Origin: Diploscapter coronatus
Taxonomy: Eukaryota > Nematoda > Chromadorea > Rhabditida > Rhabditidae
Direction: 5' to 3'
Assembly (NCBI GenBank): GCA_964036155.1
Contig: OZ038423.1
Span: forward strand, 35,789,249 to 35,853,248
Length of the DNA stretch: 64,000 bases
Numbering within the stretch: position 1 is the stretch's first letter; every line of letters starts with the position of its first letter. A program made the position numbers and the translations under genes. Shown here piece after piece: positions 36,879-47,898 of this stretch. Under the pieces are notes generated by a model. That model did no database searches and had not been told where the DNA came from. It saw only the letters and a program-made list of their open reading frames with translations.

Positions 36879-37960
36879 TTCTACAGGCTTTTCTAAAAAC
36901 GAAAAATATTAAAATTCAGAAAAGTAAACATTATTTGAAGAACAGATCAAATCGAGTGAGTCAACATTGAAATAATGCAATGCTGCGGCGGGGAAGAGAG
37001 AACGTGTTGGGCGGGCGAATTGATCAAATGCAGTGGAACTGGAGCAAGAAAAATAAAGATTTTTGAAAGAAAAAAAACACGGTTTTACAAACCTTATCCT
37101 TTGAAAGTAGTGAAACGAGTAAAACATAATGAGGGAAAGCGAGAGACAAGAACAGTTCTCTTTTTCTCTGCCCACAGTTAAGGCAAATGTAGGATGTTCC
37201 CAAATGATAAGCCTTATAATGCCGTGAAAGATGAAGAAAAATAAAAAAAAATGCAACTTTGCAAAAATTTAGATTTTCAACCCAAAAAAAACTACTTACT
37301 TCTATCGGTTATCTTTTACATGACGGGTACGCATGTGTATGTCAGATGAAACATCCAATCAAGTGATTTGTGGTGGCTGCGTATATCTGCAAGGAGCTAA
37401 AGTAATTTTCTTATTATGTATTCAACAGTGATATTTTACTGAATTCATCACAAATTGATGTTATTAATATTTTAAAAGTATATTCTGTGCTAAACCAAAT
37501 ATCGAAAAAAAAACTCGAATTTCAATAACTCGGTTGTTATCAGACTATGTATCATCGATGCAAATGAGCGTTATGAACAATCTCCTATCTTCCAAATAAC
37601 TCATTTTGAAATTCAACAGGTTTTCAGCAGCAATAAAAATGATATAACGTTGGCAATCATGGAAAATACTTGGTGATACAGGTGTTCATTTGCGCCGCTT
37701 ATAGCCGATAAGTAAATACACAGATAGTTTTACTTCAGTATGCATCTTCAAGTGCTAGGATCCTTAAATGATAGACCATTTTTAGGAATCGATTGTTAGT
37801 CTGATAAATATTGCGAAACATCAATTTAGTAGTTTCGTTCTCCTTTCTTCGGTGATCGATTTCCAACCCACTAATTGCAGACTTTCTCATTCAATCAATA
37901 CTCTCTTACTATTTCCATTTGAAATAATACTATGGTGATTGTTTAGGTCTCTTAACAAGG
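36879..37960. other. Intergenic region upstream of ARPC5 and F-box/Kelch gene
   Basis: AT-rich. No exon recognised; a TTGTTTAG acceptor at 37941-37948 precedes the F-box ATG by 12 bp. Promoters of both divergent genes are expected here. Confidence 0.3.
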
Positions 37961-39253
37961 ATGCTAGCCAATTTACCAGTCGAAATTATATTGTTGATCT
38001 GCCAATATCCCGAATTCAAAGAGCTGAGACAATTGGCCTGGACTACTAATCGAATGATGGCAATAATCAAGAAATATCTGCCGATATTGCTTGAGGGGAG
38101 AATTTTATTCTATCGTAAGAAATTATGTTGAAAGCTAAGTAAGAGACTTGAAACGATTCGTAATAATTTAGTTTGTTATCCAAATAATAATGCTGAAGAT
38201 AAAGATCCAGATGAAGATGAAGGAAGAATATGCTTGTTCAATTCATATACCTACTCAGTCGAAGAGATTGCAAAATTTCACAATTATTATAATCCATATC
38301 AAGTAGCAACTATAAAAAATAAAGTAAATTCTTATGCTCATTATTTTGAATAATTTCTCAAATTTCAGATTTTTGGAATTAACGATTCGACATTTGAAAT
38401 ATATTACTTGAATACTGGACAAATTTCAAGAGGTCTTATCAACAAATCTATGAATAATCGATTCAAAGAATTTACAGGCCCAGATCCTCCTGAATGGCGT
38501 GATGAGGCATCTGTCGCTTATTTCAAAAACAAGCTGTATTATTTGGGTGGATTGGATTCTGAAACAGAGAAAACTAATCGAGTTGATGTAAGAAGATCGA
38601 AGGAAAGTCCACGAAATAAGTTATTCAGGTTTTAATAGATGGAATATGGCAAACAGGACCTGCTTTTCCTCTTCCAATAGAAGAGGCTCAAACAATAGCA
38701 TGCGATGAAATTTTATACGGTCATATTATAGCATATTCATTATTATAACTATGGCTATTCAGTTCTTGATGGACTTAATAGTCAAAAGATCTTTCGGTTA
38801 TCAGACGATGAACGAGAATGGATTGAAATCGGAGAGATTCCAGAAAAACGAACTGATTTCGGAGTTGTATCATTAAATGGAAAAATTTACATAACTGGAG
38901 GAGAGAAGTCGTTATTTTATATGATAAATAATGTATCATTATATATTTAGTCCTTGGGAAGTATTCAAATCCTGTCTGTGTTTCGACCCTTCAGCTCCAG
39001 TTGACAGTCGAATTTCTCAAATCGCTGATATGAATTATGCAAGATTGAATCATTCGCTTGTTACTGCGAATGGAAAATTGTTTGCAATCGGAGGGTGAAT
39101 TGAGATTTTGCATATCTTTATACGAAATATTTATTAACTTAGATATCAAAACTTGATATCTGGAAATGTTTGTAATTCAATTGAGGGATACGATCCACAA
39201 ATGAATGAATGGCGAGAAGTGGGAAATATTAATTCGCATAAAATTTTGTTTTA
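37961..39253 (+). CDS. F-box / Kelch-repeat protein (copy 1)
   Basis: Predicted substrate adaptor of an SCF ubiquitin ligase. Exon 1 (MLANLPVEIILLICQYPEFK, then LAWTTNRMMAIIKKYLP) is an F-box. Exons separated by 40-55-bp introns then encode a Kelch propeller: KNKLYYLGGLDSETEKTNRV, then VLIDGIWQTGPAFPLPIEEA, FRLSDDEREWIEIGEIPEKR, LNGKIYITGG, CLCFDPSAPVDSRI, MNYARLNHSLVTANGKLFAI, EGYDPQMNEWREVGN. The repeated G-G pairs, Y/F-D-P and W spacing are Kelch hallmarks. Codons are strongly AT-biased. No clear stop: the frame runs into copy 2 at about 39240, where the duplicated segment begins with the tail of the F-box exon (KILFY). It therefore reads as the first half of a tandemly duplicated gene. 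Confidence 0.8.
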
Positions 39254-40431
39254 TTGTAAGAATTTATGTTGAAAACTAAGAGACTTTGAAACGATTCGTA
39301 GTAATTTAGTTTGGTATCGAAATAATTATGATAAAGGTGAAAGAAGGATATGCTTGTTCAATTCATATACCTGCTCAGTCGAAGAGATTGCAAAATTCCA
39401 CAATTATTATGAGCCATATGAAGTAGCGACTACAAAAAATAAAGTATTCTTATATTCGTTATTTTGAATAACTTCTTAGGCTTCAGATTTTTGGAATTAA
39501 CAACGTAAGGAAATCATTTGAAATATATGACTTGAATACTCGACAACTTTCAAGAGGTCTTATCAACAAATCCACGAATGATCGATTCAAAGAATTTTAC
39601 AGGTCCAGATCCTCCTGAATGGCGTGATGAGGCATCTGTCGCTTATTTCAAAAACAAGCTGTATTATTTGGGTGGATTGGATTCTGAAACAGAGAAAACG
39701 AATCGAGTTGATGTAAGAAGATCAAAGGAAAGTCCACGAAATAAGTTATTCAGGTTTTAATAGATGGAATATGGCAAACAGGACCTGCTTTTCCTCTTCC
39801 AATAGAAGAGGCTCAAACAATAACATGCGATGAGATTTTATACGGTCACATTATAGCATATTCATTATTGCAATTATGGATATTCAGTTGTTGATGATAG
39901 AAAGATATATCGATTATCAGACGATGAACAGGAATGGATTGAAGTTGGAGAAGTTGAAGAAAGGCGTTATGGCCATGCAGTCGCATCGTTAAATGGAAGA
40001 ATTTACATAACTGGAGGATGGAAGTCGTTAATTTTACATGATAAATAATGCATCATATATATTTAGTGATGATAATATATTAAATTCCTGTCTATGCTTC
40101 GACCCCTCAGCTCCAGTTGACAGTCGAATTTCTCGAATTGCTGATATGAATTATGCAAGAGAGCAACATTCGCTCATTGTCGCTAACGGGAAGTTGTATG
40201 CAATCGGAGGGTGAGCTGAGATTTTACATCTTTATACGAAATATTTGTTAATTTAGATTTAAACTTTCACTTTTATGGGGACATTTTTGCAATTTAACCG
40301 AGGAATATGATCCACAAACGAATGAATGGCGAGAAGTCGGAATATCGAGAAACTTGCCTGCGACTAGCGAAAGTGCTGGGAAGAAAACGCGCACTAATCG
40401 TAATAGCGAGAATAGATGCCTTCTCAGCTGA
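39240..40431 (+). pseudogene. Second, F-box-less Kelch copy with a frameshift
   Basis: Tandem duplicate of about 38095-39240, starting at the last codons of the F-box exon and lacking the F-box itself. Exon and intron positions match copy 1 one for one. Relative to copy 1 (GAATTTACAGG) it has an extra T at about 39590 (GAATTTTACAGG), which shifts the frame and gives a TGA a few codons later; downstream exons are otherwise open. The first frame after the shift again matches copy 1 (FTGPDPPEWRDEASVAYF). The last exon ends at TGA 40429-40431 after a basic tail. Either a young pseudogene or an assembly indel. Confidence 0.7.
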
Positions 40432-41322
40432 ATGCATATTCGAATAGCCGAATTTATATACGCTACTATAATACAGTGATAAGATTCTTCTCTCTGAAGA
40501 GAAAGGAGCCTTTAGTTAGATATCCTATCTTTACTTTTTATTTATTATATTAAAATTGGAGAAAATTTTGTATTAGGTATTAGTTATAAAGTTGAACGAA
40601 TTTGACGTTTGGAGTATTTGCCAGTTATCAACAATAAAATAAAGCTGTTTATATGATTATCATTAATTTAATCTAAAAGTACTCTTTCAATAAAAATAGT
40701 GAAATAATAATTTAATTTCAATGCACATGATAAAGACAACTCTCGAAGACATCCAAAAGTGATGAGGGATAAGTGTAACTCAAATAAATATTCTTTTTAA
40801 TCAGGATTGTGTACGAACTGAACTGAACTTCGAATTGTCTGGAAGTTCAGATCAAGTTCTTATAGCAAAAGTTTTCTTTGTATTTCCTGTTTACAGTAAA
40901 ATCGTCAAAACTCCCAACTTTGACCCCCACCTAGCCCCGTCCACTTCAGGGGGCGGGACCTGGTCTCGCCATTTTTGTGATTAGAACTCATAGGGGTACC
41001 CAATTATATGATCAAATTCCGATTTGTGAGACTTTTTCCCAAATGCGAACTCTCTTTGATGGCTGTTCGGGCGTTACAAATACTCTTAAATTTCACCTCA
41101 CGAAATGGCGGTTAACATTTCCCTGGCAGAAAATTATCACATACGCGGGCTCTAAAATTCGCTAACAATGCAAACACGTTTCTAATCGCTGAAAAATTAA
41201 GGGAAACGCACAAGAAGCTAATCAAAGTTGGCACTTTGATAAGGACCTATCACTAATTTTCAATCGAACTGGCCCTGAAATTTGATTTCTAGAAGTTTCT
41301 TAAATTGATTGATCGTAAAACG
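40432..41322. other. Intergenic region with a palindrome-C fragment
   Basis: 3' flank of the Kelch copy, then a fragment resembling the end of the palindrome in the CTDSPL2 intron (40858-41005). No gene recognised. Confidence 0.4.
40858..41005 (+). repeat. Fragment related to palindrome C
   Basis: ATAGCAAAAGTTTTCTTTGT, then CCCAACTTTGACCCCCACCT, GCCCCGTCCAC and GGGGGCGGGACC, then TTTTTGTGATTAG follow the right arm of palindrome C (about 58690-58830) in the same order and spacing. Only one arm is present. Confidence 0.65.
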
Positions 41323-42343
41323 ATGGCTTCTGGAAATCTCTACGATGGATTTGGATCGATGATAAGTCTGTCATTTGCGCTTCAAAATTTGTCATTTTTT
41401 ATTTGAAATTTCAGGAACTGAACACCTGTTTTACTCCGTAATCTATGAATACACTCCACGAAGAGGAGATGAGTTGAGAGTGCGTTTCCTAGACGAAGTT
41501 CAAGTTATTCGTGAAATACCGTAAACTCGAAAATACTCCTAAAGATCAATTTTGCAAATGATTTAGAGGTCATGATATGTGGGAATGTTTGTCGCAAACA
41601 AGAAACATCAGGGGCTACGTGCCGGTCGAATGTCTCACGCCGACCTTCCTTCATGAGAGTTTCTACCGAAATTGTGATCGACAGGTAGTGTTTTGCGTAT
41701 TCAGTATGAAACTACAGCGACAACCTGAATCCTTCGCAACCCTTCCTTAGATTTTTTTTCCAAATATGATTGTCGTAAAAATTCCAGACGCGAAATAAGC
41801 TATAAAACGGGTCGCGACATCGTGAATAATTCAAATCACCACTAAAGTTGAAACAGAAAATTATTCGAATAATATCCAAGACAAACCCAAAATCGGTTTT
41901 CTCAACATCCAAACAGTTCAATCCTGAATTTCGAAGAGATAAACAAATTTTCTTTCAGGGAACCGAAGAATTGATGCGCTCTGCTCCAGTTGGAACGTAT
42001 CTGATTCGTCCTTCTGGCAGAACGATGTTCGCTTTGAGTCTCAAGACCGCGCTCGGTCCGATTTGATTGTTCGCCTGATTAACCAACATTAATTTCTAGG
42101 AATAAAGAACTATGGTATCAAACATGTTAAAGGGATGAATGGAGGATTTCATATCGATGGGGATTACAAGAAATTCAACACGTTGCAGGATTTAGTCGCT
42201 AATTTTAGAAGTTCGTGAAAAGTATTATTTTTCTAGATATTTTTCTTTCTTCAGGAAACCGAGACCAAATGGCTACAGACTTGCTGTATCCGATCGGAGG
42301 ACTCCGCAGAGAACCTGTTTCCTGGAGACCCTTCAATTTTTAA
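41323..42343 (+). CDS. SH3-SH2 protein (Src/Grb2-like adaptor without kinase domain)
   Basis: Predicted phosphotyrosine-signalling adaptor of about 190 residues. From ATG 41323 (MASGNLYDGFGSMI) six short exons join in phase. SH3: YSVIYEYTPRRGDELRVRFL, then WECLSQTRNIRGYVPVECL, containing ALYDY-like YEY, the W and the GYVP motif. SH2: TYLIRPSGRTMFALSLKT, with Arg in the FLVRES position, then GIKNYGIKHVKGMNGGFHID and KFNTLQDLVANF. It ends GGLRREPVSWRPFNF at TAA 42341-42343. The layout is that of the regulatory half of a Src-type kinase, but no kinase domain follows before the next elements, and the N-terminus lacks MG for myristoylation. The W-Y-x-G opening of the SH2 is weak (SFYRNCDRQ). Start choice is moderately secure. 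Confidence 0.75.
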
Positions 42344-42562
42344 ATTTTTTATTCTCACAAGGTTCAAAAGAACGCCCGCCATTGACCATTGGCTAGGGTT
42401 AAATCATGGTCACTTTTAGACGACACTCCTCTCAGCTAGCTGGGCTGAGTACTTCTGTTTTATGTTACCACCGAACTAGCCAGCTTCTTCTTTTTTCTCC
42501 GCATTGCTTGTCTTTTGCTAACTTGTTAACGAAATAAATCATTTTCGTAAATTGTTTTCTTT

Positions 42563-42651
42563 CAGACCTAGGGAGGTCGATCGTCAGAGACCCCTTGCGG
42601 CCTATCCCCCCATAGAGTTTTTTCGTCTGACGAAAGTGCTCCCTAGGTCTG
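42563..42651. mobile_element. hAT-type MITE copy (89 bp)
   Basis: Termini CAGACCTAGGGAG and CTCCCTAGGTCTG are perfect 13-bp inverted repeats. In reverse orientation it aligns along its whole length with the copy at 29929-30014. The flanking 8-mers do not match, so the duplication has decayed or been lost. Confidence 0.75.
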
Positions 42652-42701
42652 TATGTGCTAAGCTTCAGATTATTAAGATTTATTTAATCTCTACATGAAA
42701 G

Positions 42702-45183
42702 TCAATTGTCTATAGCTGCAGTTCGGTGAATAATGCTCGCCCTCCTTTCGGTGTAACTTCTCGATGTAATTTTCATGTTGAACTCTTCTATCCTTTGTCT
42801 TCTTCTTGTAAGATGGTCGACTTCAAATATCCAAATGTGATTTAGCAGCTTGACTTCAAATCTAAAAAATATTGTTATGGAACGTGGCAAAACTTTGGTT
42901 CGATTTGACATTACACAAGGCTAGGCTAGAGTAGTATGCATATTTAATGATGATAATTGATATTTCTTCCGATCACGATGAATTCGAAAATTCATGAGAG
43001 TTATCTATCTTTTGGATCCTTATCCTCATAACTTCCATTGAAAATAGTAATATTCGGAGCAGATTTTACCACATTTTGGGGATATAATTTGAAGATATTG
43101 TTACCTAGCATGTTCCTCATCTGGCTTTTCAATTGACCACGGATATATTTGGAGTTTCAGTAGAAATGTTTTAATGATATCCCAAGTCCAAATTTTCTCT
43201 CGATTTCGAATGGCCGTGAATTCCCATTTACGAATGATCCGTAAGGTTGCGAACAAATTTTCAAGGAAACTAGTCAATTTCACGGATCCCAAATGTATAG
43301 TAATATAATCCGATGATGCAAAAGGCAGCATTTCCAGGCTCATGGAAGTGAAATTTTGAAAATAGCAATGCTGAACGATATTTTATGAATTATTTTTGAT
43401 ATTTCTTGTTAAATTTTACCGTATGTTTGAAGTGAGTCGATCGAATAATCTCTTCAGATTCACTAGTCCGTTGTACGAAAAACTCATTGACCCCTATGAA
43501 TATTGTCATGTCTTATAGAATAAAAATATTTTTACTATGAGGGCCTCTCTCTCAATCTTTAGGAAAAATGTTTACAATTTGGAAATTCCAGTGAGATGAG
43601 AAGAAAATAAATTTAAGATGTGCAATCTTTTACCAATTGATAATCGATATTACCTGTTCGCAAAAACTGCGATTTTTCAAATCGCTCTTTATCTCCATTC
43701 CTTAATCGCAAAAACCGACATTTTATATTGCGATTCATAATTTTGGCGCGACTAAAATCCAAGGCCTCGATTATGGACCAGAATAGGGAATTATCTCGAA
43801 TGCCTTCCTAAAACGATATATTTTTTTTTTTTTTTTTTTCCTAGCCTTATTATTCCCACTGGGTGGGGTCGGCTACCCTCAAGCTCGTAATGAAGCTCAG
43901 CCTTCTTATTGGGACAGTCGGCCTATCCTAGCCACACAGGACTAGTGGCCCGTCCCGAGGACAGACTGTTGTTGTGTACAACAGCCGAGGGATTTAGGCT
44001 AATTTTTCGTGGTTTGATCCACTACCAACATTTCTTAACCCCCTTGGTTTGGGTGAGGGCGGGGGCCGAACTTGAGACCCTAGGCTGCAGGCAGTAACAC
44101 ACAACCACTGCGCTACGCCGCCCTTCCTAAAACGATATATGAAGGTTTCAAATATTTGTGTACAACGTTTCTTATCGTAACAAAAGACATTTTGATTTTC
44201 ATGTGATATTGGTAAGTAAATATTGACTAATGGATTTGACTCAAATGATTTTTTGCTAATTGGCTCATTCGGAACATCGCGACATGAAAATTAGTGTTAG
44301 GAGTGGGGTTAGGGGTAATGTCACATTAAAAAACTATTTCGACGTCACTCATGTCTAGATGTCACGATATTTCCAAATTGTCGATAATTTTAATATTTTC
44401 TTATGAACTTACAATTGTTAGATTTTGAATATCGAAATGGGACAGAAAATGTAGCAGTTCAATTGGTGGACCTCCCCTCTCATGCGTTTTCGACTTCTTT
44501 GAATTTTTGACATAAAATTGATGCCATTTCAAGTTCTGATTAATATTGGACTGGGCACAATCTAAATCAAATAACAATTAAGGAGGTGATGATTTTATAT
44601 TATCTTACCCTTTACATATTTGAAGTACCTGATAAATTTACAAATTACTCGATTATCCTTCTTCGCAAATTTCGCTTTATCGATAGCACTTCGTAATGTT
44701 AGATTCATCAATGTGTTATATCTGCTTTTATTTTGCACAACTCGTATCTAAATTTTTTACATTTCCGCGGATAATTGAAAATATTCATTATCATTAACGC
44801 GAAAATAACTGGTTATTGGACCTAGCGCATAGAAAAATGGGCGTTTCCTTTTTTTCTATCCTGCACACCCAAGAGGAGAGAAAGAAGGATAGGCGAAAGA
44901 TGCGAGCTGTCGAAGAAGCTGAGGGGAAAAGCGTTTGCAAACTGGGCCGTGCATCATGTTCAATAACCAGCTATTCTCTCGTCCGCGATACATTTAGATT
45001 TCCGTCCCTTTTCCCGATTATAGCGATATCGTTGTGGAAGATACGGGGTTTCAAAGCGACTGGCAGATTTCTTCGAAGTATTTGCATCATTCGTCTATTT
45101 GCCCAGGCCAGATTTTCAACTTCGTCGAATTTCAGAAATTCACAGCAGCTGAGGATTAACTCTGCAGGTAAACAAGAGAGCAT
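42702..45183 (-). CDS. F-box protein with F-box-associated C-terminal region
   Basis: Exon 1 starts at 45183 directly behind TTTTAG and reads MLSCLPAELILSCCEFLKFD, then NLAWANRRMMQILRRNLP, an F-box close to those at 16263 and 37961. Further minus-strand exons are visible: about 44640-44740 (RYNTLMNLTLRSAIDKAKFA), about 44415-44570 (NLKWHQFYVKNSKKSKTHER; LLHFLSHFDIQNLTI), 43110-43343 (FLENLFATLRIIRKWEFTAI), joined in phase to 42702-42858 (EVKLLNHIWIFEVDHLTRRR), stop at 42702-42704. The tail resembles the FTH/F-box-associated regions of nematode F-box genes. Not every junction could be phased (the 44640 to 44570 step fails), so the gene may be partly degenerate. A SINE lies in one intron. Confidence 0.6.
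43822..44121 (-). mobile_element. tRNA-derived SINE (300 bp) with perfect 19-bp target duplication
   Basis: Read on the minus strand it opens with a tRNA-like head: A-box TAGCGCAGTGG (44105-44115) and B-box AGTTCGGCCC (44063-44072). A GC-rich body follows, and the 3' end has a run of A's (seen as about 23 T's on the + strand at 43821-43843). The direct repeat CCTTCCTAAAACGATATAT flanks it exactly at 43803-43821 and 44122-44140. The intact duplication and A-tail mean a recent L1/RTE-type retroposition. It sits in an intron of the F-box gene, same strand. Confidence 0.9.
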
Positions 45184-46168
45184 TTCTAAAATTAAAAAAA
45201 TAGATTAGGAATTTTTTTCAAAAATCGAAGCAAAAATGAATAAATGATGATGAGTAAATGTAATCAATGTCAGTTATTACTCGAGGGGCGAGTCGAACAA
45301 GCGCTATTTTCTCTTATCACTTATTTTTGGGAAAACGTTCGCCAGAATGACATTTCTTAAATGCGATTACTCACATCAAGTTATTAGACATATTCAGGCC
45401 TAGAGAGTATGTTCGTCAGACGTAAAAAATAGACGAGAGGTAGATCACACGAGCAAAATGAACGCTATGATGTCACCAAATTATGGTGTAGTTTTTAAAG
45501 TAGTCAGGTTAGAGATAAAATGTGAAGCAAATATATAAAAGGTAGGTTGCACTTAGGTCGCACAGACATTCCGACGAAAGTCCTCCCCAGACCTGGACAT
45601 ATTCGAAACATTGACGAATTCGATCTAACTAAACTCGAAAATTCGAACAATAAGAAATTTTGAATGATTAGTGAGTATGCAATTGCAATCTGCGCATTTT
45701 TATTACTAATTGAAAATTCAGCAGCATCGATGGCTAATAAGGCGATGAAACTTGTAACTTTACGACACAATACGACACAATATGAATCAAATTATGCCTC
45801 TAATAGGGTAATTAATTAATTTATGGCAAATATATTTTTAAAAATATGATGCTATATATCAAAAATTATGAAACTATCCTTATGATATTATATAGTTATA
45901 TTTTACAAAGATTGAAACTAGGAGGGCGAGCGTTATTCACCAAAATATCTGGTGAATAACGTTACGGACCCGTTTATTTTTAGTATAGGAATAGAAAATT
46001 TCTGAAAAATATAGAGATCTGTAAAACACATGGTCATAGGATTTTCGAAATAGCATAGTGAAAGAAACTTGTCACAATTCACCTTTATCTAATCCTAACT
46101 CGAACCCTTTACTATTTCGTAGGTCTTTTGGCTCTTCATTTTCCGAATATTCGAAAAAATCGAGTACT
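45184..46168. other. Intergenic region between F-box and chemoreceptor genes
   Basis: Holds a hAT-type element (45395-45595). At about 45930 there is an inverted copy of the last coding bases of the F-box gene (GGAGGGCGAGCGTTATTCAC on +, compare GGAGGGCGAGCATTATTCAC on - near 42740). No other gene recognised. Confidence 0.4.
45395..45595. mobile_element. hAT-type MITE, longer copy (201 bp) with perfect 8-bp duplication
   Basis: Termini CAGGCCTAGAGAGTATGTTC and the inverted GAAAGTCCTCCCCAGACCTG belong to the same family as 29929 and 42563. GACATATT flanks both ends exactly. The interior is longer than in the other two copies. Confidence 0.85.
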
Positions 46169-47898
46169 TTAGATTCGATTATCTTCGTTTGATTGAGAGA
46201 GTGCAACAGAAGTCGATGCTACGGATGAGTTCAACTTCCTGCATCTCCATTTCTGCCAAATTTGACGTGCACGACGATTGTAGGGTGAAATGAAGAAAAT
46301 CGGCACCAATGGCGAAAGTGCAGGTATCAAATTGGCGTTGACAAAAACGAAATCTGAAGAGGTACTCATTTTAAAAGTTTTGAAAAAAAAAACTATTAAT
46401 AATTTATGAAGACCTTCATAGAATGGATGGCGGATAACCTGAAAAGTTACATCATTTCTATCGTTGTTGAAACAGTAACAGGAAATACCTGAAAAGTGAG
46501 CAGGAAGTAAATTGTTACTGACGAAATGTAGAGAACTGGAATCATGGCACTGATCGTTAGGGCATGAAAATTCATTCTATTGAGATTTGAAGTTAAATTT
46601 GAAAAACCCTGAGAAGTTCAGTGTGCATTCGATAGAGATTAGGGGAACAGCGGGCTTTGGCTACGATTTTTAAAATCTTTGTTCTGAAAGATAATAAATT
46701 TTAAAAATGAAAATATGACTATTTGAAGCTCACAGCAAGAGCAATGCAGTATTAAAAGATCACTATTTTTATCATTTGAAAAAAGTTTCTAAATTTTTGC
46801 AGTGAGCAATAATTGATAAATGATGCCTCAAAATGATTATGATCGGGTACGTCGAAGGTATTAGAATAACAACGAATCCGATTGGAGCAGCTACGGTGAA
46901 ATTGCGAAGAATATTGGAATGTCCCGAAATCGTTGCTGCATCAACGTAATAGTCAGGGAAATGAGATAAAATCAGATATCGCAAAAGAGCTGGATCGTCA
47001 GATTCGGTTGATAGTGTTATCTAAAATCATTACATCAGATTATTATTATTTTATTTTCTCTAAATTCATGTCCTATTGAATCATTGTAATATGATTTTTA
47101 TGGCCTATGGAGAAATAGCTGGACTTTCATTATGATAAAATGTTCATCAGCAAGCTTTTTTAATGACCTACAACAGAAACAATTGATGGGAGAGATACAA
47201 GCACAATCGCTATCAATGCCTTTTTCTCTGTGATGTTGGATCTGAAAATAGACAATTTTTGCCGATTATCACCAATTTTAAATTACTTAATCAGAACGTA
47301 GTATCGATAGAAAAATGACATCAATAGACACAAGGATGAATGAGTGAACAAGTGCAGCATTATCATATAGCCTTCATAACAGCTAGAACTTCCGAAAAAC
47401 TGACAGAAGCCATAGGTGACGTAAATTAAACTCCAAGGAGGTACTGGTACGGCCCTGCAATTAAAAAATTCTTTCAAAACGGCTAAAATTTTATTTGCAT
47501 ACCTAACCATAACAATAATTGCAAATAAGCATATCAGAGTTTCAGTAATAGCGCTACTCATTAACAGTAATCTAAATAATGGAGCGTTATAATATTGTAG
47601 TAATTCGAAAATTGAATAAAATTACTTGTAAACACTCATAGATTTCGGTGATGCATCGATGATTAGGTAAAGAAGGAATATATTGAACGTTAAACCCAAT
47701 GTACCCACAATTAGATGAGATATAATTGCTCCCAGGTCACAAGGGTGAATTTTATCAAGAACCTAAATAGAACTTTTTGAAGTAATGATATAATTGATAC
47801 TTTACTTCAAATAATGGTCGATGATAATCAGTCCTATCAATGGTAAAATTTGAATAATTACACGAATATAACATATCAGCACTAGTTTCTTCAACCAT
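46169..47898 (-). CDS. Nematode serpentine chemoreceptor (Srd/Str superfamily, Srd-like)
   Basis: Seven-transmembrane G-protein-coupled receptor, expected in chemosensory neurons. Exon 1 (47806-47898) MVEETSADMLYSCNYSNFTI has two N-glycosylation sites. Exon 2 (47626-47762) encodes TM1: HLIVGTLGLTFNIFLLYLII, then DASPKSMSVY, the SPKSM-Y motif of Srd receptors. Next come SSAITETLICLFAIIVMVR, then AVPVPPWSLIYVTYGFCQFF, MLHLFTHSSLCLLMSFFYRY, KALIAIVLVSLPSIVS, FTVAAPIGFVVILIPSTYPI, ALTISAMIPVLYISSVTIYF, and TM7 VFVNANLIPALSPLVPIFFI followed by SPYNRRARQIWQKW. The NxxPALSPxxPIFFI-(S)PYR ending is diagnostic of the Str superfamily. Introns are short and codons AT-rich. The copy looks intact. Confidence 0.85.
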
